This document shows positions 22,360 through 36,721 of a stretch of DNA of 64,000 nucleotides, piece after piece. Origin of the DNA: Clavelina lepadiformis (lineage: Eukaryota; Chordata; Ascidiacea; Aplousobranchia; Clavelinidae). The stretch is from the NCBI RefSeq assembly GCF_947623445.1, contig NC_135241.1, positions 23,314,501-23,378,500 of the forward strand, written 5' to 3'. The translations under genes and the position numbers were made by a program. Every line of letters begins with the position of its first letter. Position 1 is the stretch's first letter. The notes under the pieces were generated by a model. The model worked only from the letters and a program-made list of their open reading frames with translations, did no database searches and was not told the DNA's origin.

Positions 22360-24310
22360 CTGAAATAAATTACAATTTATGAGTGATTCGTGAAAAGTGC
22401 AACTTTAACTATTTGCATTGAACATTAAGTACAGTTGTCGTGGCCGAGTGGTTAAGGCGACAGACTAGAAATCTGTTGGGCTCTGCCCGCGTAGCTTCGA
22501 ATCCTGCCGACAACGCTCAAATAAATTACAATTTATGAGTGATTCGTGAACAGTGCGATTTTATCTATTTGCATTGAACATTAAGCACAGTTGTCGTGGC
22601 CGAGTGGTTAAGGCGACAGATTAGAAATTTGTTGGGCTCCACCCGCGTAGGTTCGAATCCTGCCGACAACGCTCAAATAAAATTACAATTTATGAGTGAT
22701 TCGGAAAAAGTGCGAATTTATCTATTTGCATTTAACATTAAGTACAGTTGTCGTGGCCGAGTGGTTAAGGCGACAGATTAGAAATATGTTGGGCTCTGCC
22801 CGCGTAGGTTCGAATCCTGTCGACAACGCTCAAATAAATTACAATTTATGAGTGATTCGTGAATAGTGCGATTTTATCTATTTGCATTGAACATTAAGTA
22901 CAGTTGTCGTGGCCGAGTGGTTAAGGCGACAGACTAGAAATCTGTTGGGCTCTGCCCGCGTAGGTTCGAATCCTGCCGACAACGCTCAAATAAAATTACA
23001 ATTTATGAGTGATTCGGGAAAAGTGCGAATTTATCTATTTTCATTTAACATTAAGTACAGTTGTCGTGGCCGAGTGGTTAAGGCGACAGACTAGAAATCT
23101 GTTGGGCTCTGCCCGAGTAGGTTCGAATGCTGCCGACAAAGGTGAAATAAATTACAATTTATGAGTGATTCGTGAAAAGTGCAACTTTAACTATTTGCAT
23201 TGAACATTAAGTACAGTTGTCGTGGCCGAGTGGTTAAGGCGACAGACTAGAAATCTGTTGGGCTCTGCCCGCGTAGGTTCGAATCCTGCCGACAACGCTG
23301 AAATAAATTACAATTTATGAGTGATTCGTGAACAGTGCGATTTTATCTATTTGCATTGAACATTAAGTACAGTTGTCGTGGCCGAGTGGTTAAGGCGACA
23401 GATTAGAAATCTGTTGGGCTCTGCCCGCGTAGGTTCGAATCCTGTCGACAACGCTGAAATAAATTACAATTTATGAGTGATTCGGGAAAAGTGCGAATTT
23501 ATCTATTTGCATTTAACATTAAGTACAGTTGTCGTGGCCGAGTGGTTAAGGCGACAGACTCGAAATCTGTTGGGCTCTGCCCGCGGAGGTTCGAATCCTG
23601 CCGACAACGCTAAAATAAATTACAATTTATGAGTGATTCGTGAATAGTGCCACTTTAACTATTTGCATTGAACATTAAGCACAGTTGTCGTGGCCGAGTG
23701 GTTAAGGCGACAGACTAGAAATCTGTTGGGCTCTGCCCGCGTAGGTTCGAATCCTGCCGACAACGCTGAAATAAATTACAATTTATGAGTGATTCGTGAA
23801 TAGTGCGATTTTATCTATTTGCATTGAAAATTAAGCACAGTTGTCGTGGCCGAGTGGTTAAGGCGACAGACTAGAAATCTGTTGGGCTCTGCCCGCGTAG
23901 GTTCGAATGCTGCCGACAACGCTCAAATAAATTACAATTTATGAGTGATTCGTGAAAAGTGCAACTTTAACTATTTGCATTGAACATTAAGTACAGTTTT
24001 TCGTGGCCGAGTGGTTAAGGCGACAGACTAGAAATCTGTTGGGCTCTGCCCGCGTAGGTTCGAATCCTGCCGACAACGCTCAAATAAAATTACAATTTAT
24101 GAGTGATTCGTGAATAGTGCGATTTTATCTATTTGCATTGAACATTAAGTACAGTTGTCGTGGCCGAGTGGTTAAGGCGACAGACTAGAAATCTGTTGGG
24201 CTCTTCTCGCGTAGGTTCGAATCCTGCCGACAACGCCCAAATAAAATTACAATTTATGAGTGATTCGGGAAAAGTGCGATTTTCACTATTTGCATTGAAC
24301 ATTAAGCAAA

Positions 24311-24392
24311 GTTGTCGTGGCCGAGTGGTTAAGGCGACAGAGTAGTAATCTGTTGGGCTCTGCCCGCGTAGGTTCGAATGCTGCCGACAACG
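24311..24392 (+). tRNA. tRNA-Ser body with anticodon AGT (copy 2 of 2)
   Basis: Same variant as at 22278, exactly 2033 bp downstream in the next higher-order repeat, so it was copied by duplication and did not arise twice. Confidence 0.75.
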
Positions 24393-27300
24393 CTGAAATA
24401 AATTACAATTTATGAGTGATTCGTGAAAAGTGCAACTTTAACTATTTGCATTGAACATTAAGTACAGTTGTCGTGGCCGAGTGGTTAAGGCGACAGACTA
24501 GAAATCTGTTGGGCTCTGCCCGCGTAGCTTCGAATCCTGCCGACAACGCTCAAATAAATTACAATTTATGAGTGATTCGTGAACAGTGCGATTTTATCTA
24601 TTTGCATTGAACATTAAGCACAGTTGTCGTGGCCGAGTGGTTAAGGCGACAGATTAGAAATTTGTTGGGCTCCACCCGCGTAGGTTCGAATCCTGCCGAC
24701 AACGCTCAAATAAAATTACAATTTATGAGTGATTCGGAAAAAGTGCGAATTTATCTATTTGCATTTAACATTAAGTACAGTTGTCGTGGCCGAGTGGTTA
24801 AGGCGACAGATTAGAAATATGTTGGGCTCTGCCCGCGTAGGTTCGAATCCTGTCGACAACGCTCAAATAAATTACAATTTATGAGTGATTCGTGAATAGT
24901 GCGATTTTATCTATTTGCATTGAACATTAAGTACAGTTGTCGTGGCCGAGTGGTTAAGGCGACAGACTAGAAATCTGTTGGGCTCTGCCCGCGTAGGTTC
25001 GAATCCTGCCGACAACGCTCAAATAAAATTACAATTTATGAGTGATTCGGGAAAAGTGCGAATTTATCTATTTTCATTTAACATTAAGTACAGTTGTCGT
25101 GGCCGAGTGGTTAAGGCGACAGACTAGAAATCTGTTGGGCTCTGCCCGAGTAGGTTCGAATGCTGCCGACAAAGGTGAAATAAATTACAATTTATGAGTG
25201 ATTCGTGAAAAGTGCAACTTTAACTATTTGCATTGAACATTAAGTACAGTTGTCGTGGCCGAGTGGTTAAGGCGACAGACTAGAAATCTGTTGGGCTCTG
25301 CCCGCGTAGGTTCGAATCCTGCCGACAACGCTGAAATAAATTACAATTTATGAGTGATTCGTGAACAGTGCGATTTTATCTATTTGCATTGAACATTAAG
25401 TACAGTTGTCGTGGCCGAGTGGTTAAGGCGACAGACTAGAAATCTGTTGGGCTCTGCCCGCGTAGGTTCGAATCCTGCCGACAACGCTCAAATAAAATTA
25501 CAATTTATGAGTGATTCGGGAAAAGTGCGAATTTATCTATTTTCATTTAACATTAAGTACAGTTGTCGTGGCCGAGTGGTTAAGGCGACAGACTAGAAAT
25601 CTGTTGGGCTCTGCCCGAGTAGGTTCGAATGCTGCCGACAAAGGTGAAATAAATTACAATTTATGAGTGATTCGTGAAAAGTGCAACTTTAACTATTTGC
25701 ATTGAACATTAAGTACAGTTGTCGTGGCCGAGTGGTTAAGGCGACAGACTTGAAATCTGTTGGGCTCTGCCCGCGTAGGTTCGAATCCTGCCGACAACGC
25801 TGAAATAAATTACAATTTATGAGTGATTCGTGAACAGTGCGATTTTATCTATTTGCATTGAACATTAAGTACAGTTGTCGTGGCCGAGTGGTTAAGGCGA
25901 CAGATTAGAAATCTGTTGGGCTCTGCCCGCGTAGGTTCGAATCCTGTCGACAACGCTGAAATAAATTACAATTTATGAGTGATTCGGGAAAAGTGCGAAT
26001 TTATCTATTTGCATTTAACATTAAGTACAGTTGTCGTGGCCGAGTGGTTAAGGCGACAGACTCGAAATCTGTTGGGCTCTGCCCGCGGAGGTTCGAATCC
26101 TGCCGACAACGCTAAAATAAATTACAATTTATGAGTGATTCGTGAATAGTGCCACTTTAACTATTTGCATTGAACATTAAGCACAGTTGTCGTGGCCGAG
26201 TGGTTAAGGCGACAGACTAGAAATCTGTTGGGCTCTGCCCGCGTAGGTTCGAATCCTGCCGACAACGCTGAAATAAATTACAATTTATGAGTGATTCGTG
26301 AATAGTGCGATTTTATCTATTTGCATTGAAAATTAAGCACAGTTGTCGTGGCCGAGTGGTTAAGGCGACAGACTAGAAATCTGTTGGGCTCTGCCCGCGT
26401 AGGTTCGAATGCTGCCGACAACGCTCAAATAAATTACAATTTATGAGTGATTCGTGAAAAGTGCAACTTTAACTATTTGCATTGAACATTAAGTACAGTT
26501 TTTCGTGGCCGAGTGGTTAAGGCGACCGACTTGAAATCTGTTGGGCTCTGCCCGCGTAGGTTCGAATCCTGCCGACAACGCTCAAATAAATTATAATTTA
26601 TGAGTGATTCGTGAATAGTGCGATTTTATCTATTTGCATTGAACATTAAGCACAGTTGTCGTGGCCGAGTGGTTAAGGCGACAGATTAGAAATTTGTTGG
26701 GCTCCACCCGCGTAGGTTCGAATCCTGCCGACAACGCTCAAATAAAATTACAATTTATGAGTGATTCGGAAAAAGTGCGAATTTATCTATTTGCATTTAA
26801 CATTAAGTACAGTTGTCGTGGCCGAGTGGTTAAGGCGACAGATTAGAAATATTTTGGGCTCTGCCCGCGTAGGTTCGAATCCTGTCGACAACGCTCAAAT
26901 AAATTACAATTTATGAGTGATTCGTGAATAGTGCGATTTTATCTATTTGCATTGAACATTAAGTACAGTTGTCGTGGCCGAGTGGTTAAGGCGACAGACT
27001 AGAAATCTGTTGGGCTCTGCCCGCGTAGGTTCGAATCCTGCCGACAACGCTCAAATAAAATTACAATTTATGAGTGATTCGGGAAAAGTGCGAATTTGTC
27101 TATTTTCATTTAACATTAAGTACAGTTGTCGTGGCCGAGTGGTTAAGGCGACAGACTAGAAATCTGTTGGGCTCTGCCCGAGTAGGTTCGAATGCTGCCG
27201 ACAAAGGTGAAATAAATTACAATTTATGAGTGATTCGTGAAAAGTGCAACTTTAACTATTTGCATTGAACATTAAGTACAGTTGTCGTGGCCGAGTGGTT

Positions 27301-30300
27301 AAGGCGACAGACTAGAAATCTGTTGGGCTCTGCCCGCGTAGGTTCGAATCCTGCCGACAACGCTGAAATAAATTACAATTTATGAGTGATTCGTGAACAG
27401 TGCGATTTTATCTATTTGCATTGAACATTAAGTACAGTTGTCGTGGCCGAGTGGTTAAGGCGACAGATTAGAAATCTGTTGGGCTCTGCCCGCGTAGGTT
27501 CGAATCCTGTCGACAACGCTGAAATAAATTACAATTTATGAGTGATTCGGGAAAAGTGCGAATTTATCTATTTGCATTTAACATTAAGTACAGTTGTCGT
27601 GGCCGAGTGGTTAAGGCGACAGACTCGAAATCTGTTGGGCTCTGCCCGCGGAGGTTCGAATCCTGCCGACAACGCTGAAATAAATTACAATTTATGAGTG
27701 ATTCGTGAATAGTGCCACTTTAACTATTTGCATTGAACATTAAGCACAGTTGTCGTGGCCGAGTGGTTAAGGCGACAGACTAGAAATCTGTTGGGCTCTG
27801 CCGGCGTAGGTTCGAATCCTGCCGACAACGCTGAAATAAATTACAATTTATGAGTGATTCGTGAAAAGTGCAACTTTAACTATTTGCATTGAACATTAAG
27901 TACAGTTGTCGTGGCCGAGTGGTTAAGGCGACAGACTAGAAATCTGTTGGGCTCTGCCCGCGTAGGTTCGAATCCTGCCGACAACGCTGAAATAAATTAC
28001 AATTTATGAATGATTCGTGAATAGTGCGATTTTATCTATTTGCATTGAAAATTAAGCACAGTTGTCGTGGCCGAGTGGTTAAGGCGACAGACTAGAAATC
28101 TGTTGGGCTCTGCCCGCGTAGGTTCGAATGCTGCCGACAACGCTCAAATAAATTACAATTTATGAGTGATTCGTGAAAAGTGCAACTTTAACTATTTGCA
28201 TTGAACATTAAGTACAGTTGTCGTGGCCGAGTGGTTAAGGCGACAGATTAGAAATCTGTTGGGCTCTGCCCGCGTAGGTTCGAATCCTGCCGACAACGCT
28301 GAAATAAATTACAATTTATGAGTGATTCGTGAACAGTGCGATTTTATCTATTTGCATTGAACATTAAGTACAGTTGTCGTGGCCGAGTGGTTAAGGCGAC
28401 AGATTAGAAATCTGTTGGGCTCTGCCCGCGTAGCTTCGAATCCTGCCGACAACGCTCAAATAAATTACAATTTATGAGTGATTCGTGAACAGTGCGATTT
28501 TATCTATTTGCATTGAACATTAAGCACAGTTGTCGTGGCCGAGTGGTTAAGGCGACAGATTAGAAATTTGTTGGGCTCCACCCGCGTAGGTTCGAATCCT
28601 GCCGACAACGCTCAAATAAAATTACAATTTATGAGTGATTCGGAAAAAGTGCGAATTTATCTATTTGCATTTAACATTAAGTACAGTTGTCGTGGCCGAG
28701 TGGTTAAGGCGACAGATTAGAAATATGTTGGGCTCTGCCCGCGTAGGTTCGAATCCTGTCGACAACGCTCAAATAAATTACAATTTATGAGTGATTCGTG
28801 AATAGTGCGATTTTATCTATTTGCATTGAACATTAAGTACAGTTGTCGTGGCCGAGTGGTTAAGGCGACAGACTAGAAATCTGTTGGGCTCTGCCCGCGT
28901 AGGTTCGAATCCTGCCGACAACGCTCAAGTAAAATTACAATTTATGAGTGATTCGGGAAAAGTGCGAATTTATCTATTTTCATTTAACATTAAGTACAGT
29001 TGTCGTGGCCGAGTGGTTAAGGCGACAGACTAGAAATCTGTTGGGCTCTGCCCGAGTAGGTTCGAATGCTGCCGACAAAGGTGAAATAAATTACAATTTA
29101 TGAGTGATTCGTGAAAAGTGCAACTTTAACTATTTGCATTGAACATTAAGTACAGTTGTCGTGGCCGAGTGGTTAAGGCGACAGACTAGAAATCTGTTGG
29201 GCTCTGCCCGCGTAGGTTCGAATCCTGCCGACAACGCTGAAATAAATTACAATTTATGAGTGATTCGTGAAAAGTGCAACTTTAACTATTTGCATTGAAC
29301 ATTAAGTACAGTTGTCGTGGCCGAGTGGTTAAGGCGACAGACTAGAAATCTGTTGGGCTCTGCCCGCGTAGGTTCGAATCCTGCCGACAACGCTGAAATA
29401 AATTACAATTTATGAGTGATTCGTGAATAGTGCGATTTTATCTATTTGCATTGAAAATTAAGCACAGTTGTCGTGGCCGAGTGGTTAAGGCGACAGACTA
29501 GAAATCTGTTGGGCTCTGCCCGCGTAGGTTCGAATGCTGTCGACAACGCTCAAATAAATTACAATTTATGAGTGATTCGTGAAAAGTGCAACTTTAACTA
29601 TTTGCATTGAACATTAAGTACAGTTGTCGTGGCCGAGTGGTTAAGGCGACAGACTAGAAATCTGTTGGGCTCTGCCCGCGTAGGTTCGAATCCTGCCGAC
29701 AACGCTGAAATAAATTACAATTTATGAGTGATTCGTGAATAGTGCGATTTTATCTATTTGCATTGAACATTAAGTACAGTTGTCGTGGCCGAGTGGTTAA
29801 GGCGACAGATTAGAAATCTGTTGGGCTCTGCCCGCGTAGCTTCGAATCCTGCCGACAACGCTCAAATAAATTACAATTTATGAGTGATTCGTGAACAGTG
29901 CGATTTTATCTATTTGCATTGAACATTAAGCACAGTTGTCGTGGCCGAGTGGTTAAGGCGACAGATTAGAAATTTGTTGGGCTCCACCCGCGTAGGTTCG
30001 AATCCTGCCGACAACGCTCAAATAAAATTACAATTTATGAGTGATTCGGAAAAAGTGCGAATTTATCTATTTGCATTTAACATTAAGTACAGTTGTCGTG
30101 GCCGAGTGGTTAAGGCGACAGATTAGAAATATGTTGGGCTCTGCCCGCGTAGGTTCGAATCCTGTCGACAACGCTCAAATAAATTACAATTTATGAGTGA
30201 TTCGTGAATAGTGCGATTTTATCTATTTGCATTGAACATTAAGTACAGTTGTCGTGGCCGAGTGGTTAAGGCGACAGACTAGAAATCTGTTGGGCTCTGC

Positions 30301-33020
30301 CCGCGTAGGTTCGAATCCTGCCGACAACGCTCAAATAAAATTACAATTTATGAGTGATTCGGGAAAAGTGCGAATTTATCTATTTTCATTTAACATTAAG
30401 TACACTTGTCGTGGCCGAGTGGTTAAGGCGACAGACTAGAAATCTGTTGGGCTCTGCCCGAGTAGGTTCGAATGCTGCCGACAAAGGTGAAATAAATTAC
30501 AATTTATGAGTGATTCGTGAAAAGTGCAACTTTAACTATTTGCATTGAACATTAAGTACAGTTGTCGTGGCCGAGTGGTTAAGGCGACAGACTAGAAATC
30601 TGTTGGGCTCTGCCCGCGTAGGTTCGAATCCTGCCGACAACGCTGAAATAAATTACAATTTATGAGTGATTCGTGAACAGTGCGATTTTATCTATTTGCA
30701 TTGAACATTAAGTACAGTTGTCGTGGCCGAGTGGTTAAGGCGACAGATTAGAAATCTGTTGGGCTCTGCCCGCGTAGGTTCGAATCCTGTCGACAACGCT
30801 GAAATAAATTACAATTTATGAGTGATTCGGGAAAAGTGCGAATTTATCTATTTGCATTTAACATTAAGTACAGTTGTCGTGGCCGAGTGGTTAAGGCGAC
30901 AGACTCGAAATCTGTTGGGCTCTGCCCGCGGAGGTTCGAATCCTGCCGACAACGCTGAAATAAATTACAATTTATGAGTGATTCGTGAATAGTGCCACTT
31001 TAACTATTTGCATTGAACATTAAGCACAGTTGTCGTGGCCGAGTGGTTAAGGCGACAGACTAGAAATCTGTTGGGCTCTGCCCGCGAAGGTTCGAATCCT
31101 GCCGACAACGCTGAAATAAATTACAATTTATGAGTGATTCGTGAATAGTGCGATTTTATCTATTTGCATTGAAAATTAAGCACAGTTGTCGTGGCCGAGT
31201 GGTTAAGGCGACAGACTAGAAATCTGTTGGGCTCTGCCCGCGTAGGTTCGAATGCTGCCGACAACGCTCAAATAAATTACAATTTATGAGTGATTCGTGA
31301 AAAGTGCAACTTTAACTATTTGCATTGAACATTAAGTACAGTTGTCGTGGCCGAGTGGTTAAGGCGACAGACTAGAAATCTGTTGGGCTCTGCCCGCGTA
31401 GGTTCGAATCCTGCCGACAACGCTGAAATAAATTACAATTTATGAGTGATTCGTGAATAGTGCGATTTTATCTATTTGCATTGAACATTAAGTACAGTTG
31501 TCGTGGCCGAGTGGTTAAGGCGACAGATTAGAAATCTGTTGGGCTCTGCCCGCGTAGGTTCGAATCCTGCCGACAACGCTCAAATAAAATTACAATTTAT
31601 GAGTGATTCGGGAAAAGTGCGAATTTATCTATTTGCATTTAACATTAAGTATAGTTGTCGTGGCCGAGTGGTTAAAGCGACAGACTCGAAATCTGTTGGG
31701 CTCTGCCCGCGTAGGTTCGAATCCTGCCGACAACGCTCAAATAAATTACAATTTATGAGTGATTCGTGAATAGTGCCACTTTAACTATTTGCATTGAACA
31801 TTAAGTACAGTTGTCGTGGCCGAGTGGTTAAGGCGACAGACTAGAAATCTGTTGGGCTCCGCCCGCGTAGGTTCGAATCCTGCCGACAACGCTGAAATAA
31901 AATTACAATTTATGAGTGATTCGGGAAAAGTGCGATTTTATCTATTTGCATTGAACATTAAGTACAGTTGTCGTGACCGAGTGGTTAAGGCGACAGACTA
32001 GAAATCTGTTGGGCTCCGCCCGCGTAGGTTCGAATCCTGCCGACAACGCTCAAATAAATTACAATTTATGAGTGATTCGTGAATAGTGCAACTATAACTA
32101 TTTGCATTGAACATTAAGTACAGTTGTCGTGGCCGAGTGGTTAAGGCGACAGACTAGAAATCTGTTGGGCTCTGCCCGCGTAGGTTCGAATGCTGCCGAC
32201 AACGCTGAAATAAATTACAATTTATGAGTGATTCGTGAATAGTGCGATTTTATCTATTTGCATTGAACATTAAGTACAGTTGTCGTGGCCGAGTGGTTAA
32301 GGCGACAGATTAGAAATCTGTTGGGCTCTGCCCGCGTAGGTTCGAATCCTGCCGACAACGCTCAAATAAAATTACAATTTATGAGTGATTCGGGAAAAGT
32401 GCGATTTTATCTATTTGCATTGAACATTAAGCAAAGTTGTCGTGGCCGAGTGGTTAAGGCGACAGACTCGAAATCTGTTGGGCTCTGCCCGCGTAGGTTC
32501 GAATCCTGCCGACAACGCTCAAATAAAATTACAATTTATGAGTAATTCGGGAAAAGTGCGATTTTCACTGTTTGCATTGATCATTAAGCACAATTGTCGT
32601 GGTCGAGTGGTTAAGTGGTCACTTCCCAATAGAATGAAACTTTTGTAACGGCAAAACGGCGATTGTGACGTTTTCGCACTCAAAGCGTCATATTAAAAAA
32701 ATTAAGAAATTTTCCCGTTCAATGTGCATGTGACGCCGATGTGGACTATTTTGTTAATATTTTGGCGATAGCCGGTTCCAGGTCTAGGCTTAGTTGTAAG
32801 TTTTGTGTGGGTTTGAATTTTTGGTATTTTGGAATATTTTTCTTAAAATTTTAAGATAAAAACTTGTTGTAAAGTTTAGGCAGTTGTCATAGAAAACTGG
32901 TTACATGGATTCTGTCTAAATTAAGACTGTAGGCAGTCAAAACCTAGGTCTCGCTGCAAGCCAAAATTCAGGATAAGTTTATGTTGTAGTTTTGCGATGG
33001 TAGCTTCTTGATTTAATGTA

Positions 33021-34317
33021 GGGGAAGGTGGGGTAAAGCCGACCAACTTGGTAAAGTGGCACACCCCTCTTATTTTCTTAATAAAGTTTTTTAAGCGCGC
33101 GGATACCACTAAGTTTAGTGAAGCATGACATAACGTGGTTGCACACGCCATTATTCGAGGTTACGTGGAAAAACAGGCAAGAAAAGGCACGGAATTCGTT
33201 TTTTGTACTCTCTGATCTATTGAAAGGTATGTCTTGTAACTTAGACTTTATTTTACAAACATAAGGTAGACGTTTGGTTGAATGGTAGAAAGAAGTTTTA
33301 CTGAATCACGTACGCATTACATAGGGGTGGGGGTAAAGTGGACCTATGATCCTGATCCTGATCCTGATCCTGATCCATATTGATCCTGTTCCAACCAACA
33401 CCGAATCTTACTCCGTTAATGTTAGTTCAACTAGCATTGACTTGTGTGATGGCAGAAATATTGGCTTAGATGCGGCTGGTCTTCCCGAGATGCCTGAATC
33501 GTTACCTGCACAGCCAATAGATGTAGCCCAACCGGCCTCTCCTGAAGATGCAAATTTCAGTTTCACAATTATAAGTCCTGTTGAACTGCTTCCTATGCCG
33601 AAAGCAGCTCACACTCGCCAAAAGAGGAAGTCTAAGACAGGTGCAACTGCTATTTTAACCAGTTCACCATACAAGAAGCAGTTGGCTGCAACGAATCGTA
33701 GTCAATCCGCGGTATCTGGCAACAGCAGTAAAATAAGTTCATCGAAAAAGCGTTCTATGAAGAAAGCTAAGGTTTCCAGGTCATCAATGCAGCAGAAGGA
33801 CACAGTCGATGAAAGTGATAACAACGTAGATGCAGAATGCTTTTACTGCAACGAAATGTATTGCAAATCATCCTAGAATGATGGGTGGATCCAGTGCTCC
33901 AAATGCATGCGATGGGCGCATGAAGCCTGCTCTGGGTGTAATGAAGAGGATGACAACATTATTTGTGAATTAAGTTTTTAAAAATTGATGGTGAACTGCG
34001 ATTACTTTCATAACTACTTCGCTTATGATGACAATTTGTAAGTAAATTGATTGTGATGTGGAACAAATTGCCTTGTTTACTCAAAACTTACGGTGGTCCA
34101 CTTTAGCCCACATGTGTGGGGTAAAGTGGACTATTGGGGGTTCTTTTAAATCAAAAAAAAGTTATGTAAGAAAGCAAGCAATCAATAAAAGGGCACTTCA
34201 AAAATTAGCGAAATACCTTTGATTTAACTCTCAAAACAAAAAAGTCAAATGTTTTGGTGAAATCAGTGAATTGTAACGATTTAAGACTTAGGTGGTCCGC
34301 TTTACCCCACCCTCCCC
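33021..34317 (+). mobile_element. pogo-like non-autonomous transposon, copy 5
   Basis: 1297 bp, TA flanks. Counterpart of copy 7, 12275 bp to the right. Confidence 0.85.
33346..33876 (+). pseudogene. pogo-like transposase tail remnant, copy 5
   Basis: 176 codons, majority protein sequence, same TAG. Confidence 0.78.
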
Positions 34318-34363
34318 TACTTTCCATTGAAAAACCTATCCTTTTGAATTGGAACATGACCCC

Positions 34364-36721
34364 TTAAGGCGACAGACTAGCAATCTGTTTGGTTCTGCCC
34401 TCGAAGTTTCGAATTCTGTTCACAACGCTGGAAAAAAATGACGTTTTCATAAGTGTTTCGGGAAAAGTACGATTTTATCTATTTGCATTGAACATTAAGC
34501 CCCGTTTTTCGTGGCCGAGTGGTTAAGGCGACAGACTTGAAATCTGTTGGGATCTGCACGCGTAGGTTCGAATCCTGTCGACAACGCTGAAATAAAATTA
34601 CAATTTATGAGTGATTCGTGAAAAGTGTCAATTTCAATATTTGCATTGAACATTAAGCACAGTTGTCGTGGCCGAGTGGTTAAGGCGACAGATTAGAAAT
34701 CTGTTGGGCTCTGCCCGCGTAGGTTCGAATCCTGCCGACAACGCTGAAATAAATTACAATTTATGAGTGATTCGGGAAAAGTGCGAATTTATCTATTTTC
34801 ATTTAACATTAAGTACAGTTGTCGTGGCCGAGTGGTTAAGGCGACAGACTTGAAATCTGTTGGGCTCTGCCCGCGTAGGTTCGAATCCTGCCGACAACGC
34901 TCAAATAAAATTACGTTTTCATGAGTGATTCGAGAATAGTGCGATTATATCTATTTGCATTGAACATTAAGTACTGCTGTCGTGGCCGACAGGTTAAGGC
35001 GACAGACGAGAAATCTGTTGGGCTCTGCCCGCGTAGGTTCGAATCCTGCCGACAACGCTGAAATAAATTACAATTTATGAGTGATTCGTGAAAAGTGCCA
35101 CTTTAACTATTTGCATTGAACATTAAGTACAGTTGTCGTGGCCGAGTGGTTAAGGCGACAGACTTGAAATCTGTTGGGCTCTGCCCGCGTAGGTTCGAAT
35201 CCTGCCGACAACGCTCAAATAAAATTACAATTTATGAGTGATTCGGGAAAAGTGCGATTTTATCTATTTGCATTGAACATTAAGCACAGTTGTCGTGGCC
35301 AAGTGGTTAAGGCGACAGACTCGAAATCTGTTGGGCTCTGCCCGCGTAGGTTCGAATCCTGCCGACAACGCTGAAATAAAATTACAATTCATGAGTGATT
35401 CGAGAAAAGAGCGATTTTATCTATTTGCATTGAACATTAAGCACAGTTGTCGTGGCCGAGTGGTTAAAGCGACAGACTAGAAATCTGTTATGCTCTGCCC
35501 GCGTAGGTTCGAATCCTGCCAACAACGCTCAAATAAAATTACAATTTATGAGTGATTCGAGAAAAGAACGATTTTATCTATTTGCATTGAACATTAAGTA
35601 CAGTTGTCGTGGCCGAGTAGTTAAGGTGACAAACTAGAAATCTGTTAGGCTCTGCCCGCGTAGGTTCGAATCCTGCCGACAACGCTGAAATAAATTACAA
35701 TTTATGAGTGATTCGTGAATAGTGCGATTTTATCTATTTGCATTGAACATTAAGTACAGTTGTCGTGGCCGAGTGGTTAAGGCGACAGACTAGAAATTTG
35801 TTGGGCTCTGCCCGCGTAGGTTCGAATCCTGCCGACAACGCTCAAGTAAAATTACAATTTATGAGTGATTCGGGAAAAGTGCGATTTTCAGTATTTGCAT
35901 TGAACATTAAGCAAAGTTGTCGTGGCCGAGTGGTTAAGGCGACAGACTTGAAATCTGTTGGGCTCTGCCCGCGTAGCTTCGAATCCTGTCGACAAAGCTG
36001 AAATAAAATTACGTTTTCATGAGTGATTCGAAAAAAGAGCGATTTTATCTATTTGCATTGAACATTAAGTACAGTTGTCGTGGCCTAGTGGTTAAGGCGA
36101 TAGACTAGAAATTTGTTGGGCTCTGCCCGCGTAGGTTCGAATCCTGCCGTAAACGCTGAAATAAATTACAATTTATGAGTGATTCGTGAAAAGTGCAACT
36201 TTAACTATTTGCATTGAACATTAAGTACAGTTGTCGTGGCCGAGTGGTTAAGGCGACAGACTAGAAATCTGTTGGGCTCTGCCCGCGTAGGTTCGAATCC
36301 TGCCGACAACGCTCAAATAAATTACAATTTATGAGTGATTCGTGAATAGTGCGATTTTATCTATTTGCATTGAACATTAAGTACAATTGTCGTGGCCGAG
36401 TGGTTAAGGCGACAGACTAGAAATCTGTTGGGCTCTGCCCGCGTAGGTTCGAATCCTGCCGACAACGTTCAAATAAAATTACAATTTATGAGTGATTCGG
36501 GAAAAGTGCGATTTTATCTATTTGCATTGAACATTAAGCAAAGTTGTCGTGGCCGAGTGGTTAAGGCGACAGACTCGAAATCTGTTGGGCTCTGCCCGCG
36601 TAGGTTCGAATCCTGCCGACAACGCTCAAATAAAATTACAATTTATGAGTAATTCGGGAAAAGTGCGATTTTCACTGTTTGCATTGATCATTAAGCACAA
36701 TTGTCGTGGTCGAGTGGTTAA
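34364..36721 (+). repeat. tRNA-Ser block F (14 copies)
   Basis: 3' half, 14 full copies (first 34505, last 36543) and a 5' half at 36700-36721. Order: TGA, AGA, TGA, AGA (T33 lost), TGA, CGA, AGA x3, TGA, AGA x3, CGA. Matches block H copy for copy. Confidence 0.93.

Larger units (their letters stand above)
19473..32614 (+). repeat. tRNA-Ser block E (83 copies, higher-order repeats)
   Basis: Longest uninterrupted stretch: 3' half, 83 full copies (first 19614, last 32436) and a 5' half at 32593-32614. By hand 67 AGA, 7 TGA, 7 CGA and 2 AGT. Marker copies recur in a fixed order, for example a TTTGT-stem copy with variable arm CTCCACCCG followed by an ATATG copy. These pairs start at about 22590, 24623, 26655, 28529 and 29935, giving higher-order periods of 2033, 2032, 1874 and 1406 bp (13, 13, 12 and 9 units). 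Confidence 0.93.
32615..34363 (+). mobile_element. TTAA-flanked element, copy 5
   Basis: 1749 bp. With copies 6-8 it shares aatatttttct on the left arm and a C in ttagacttt, defining a young subgroup. One private change near 32648 (gtaacggc). Confidence 0.75.
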
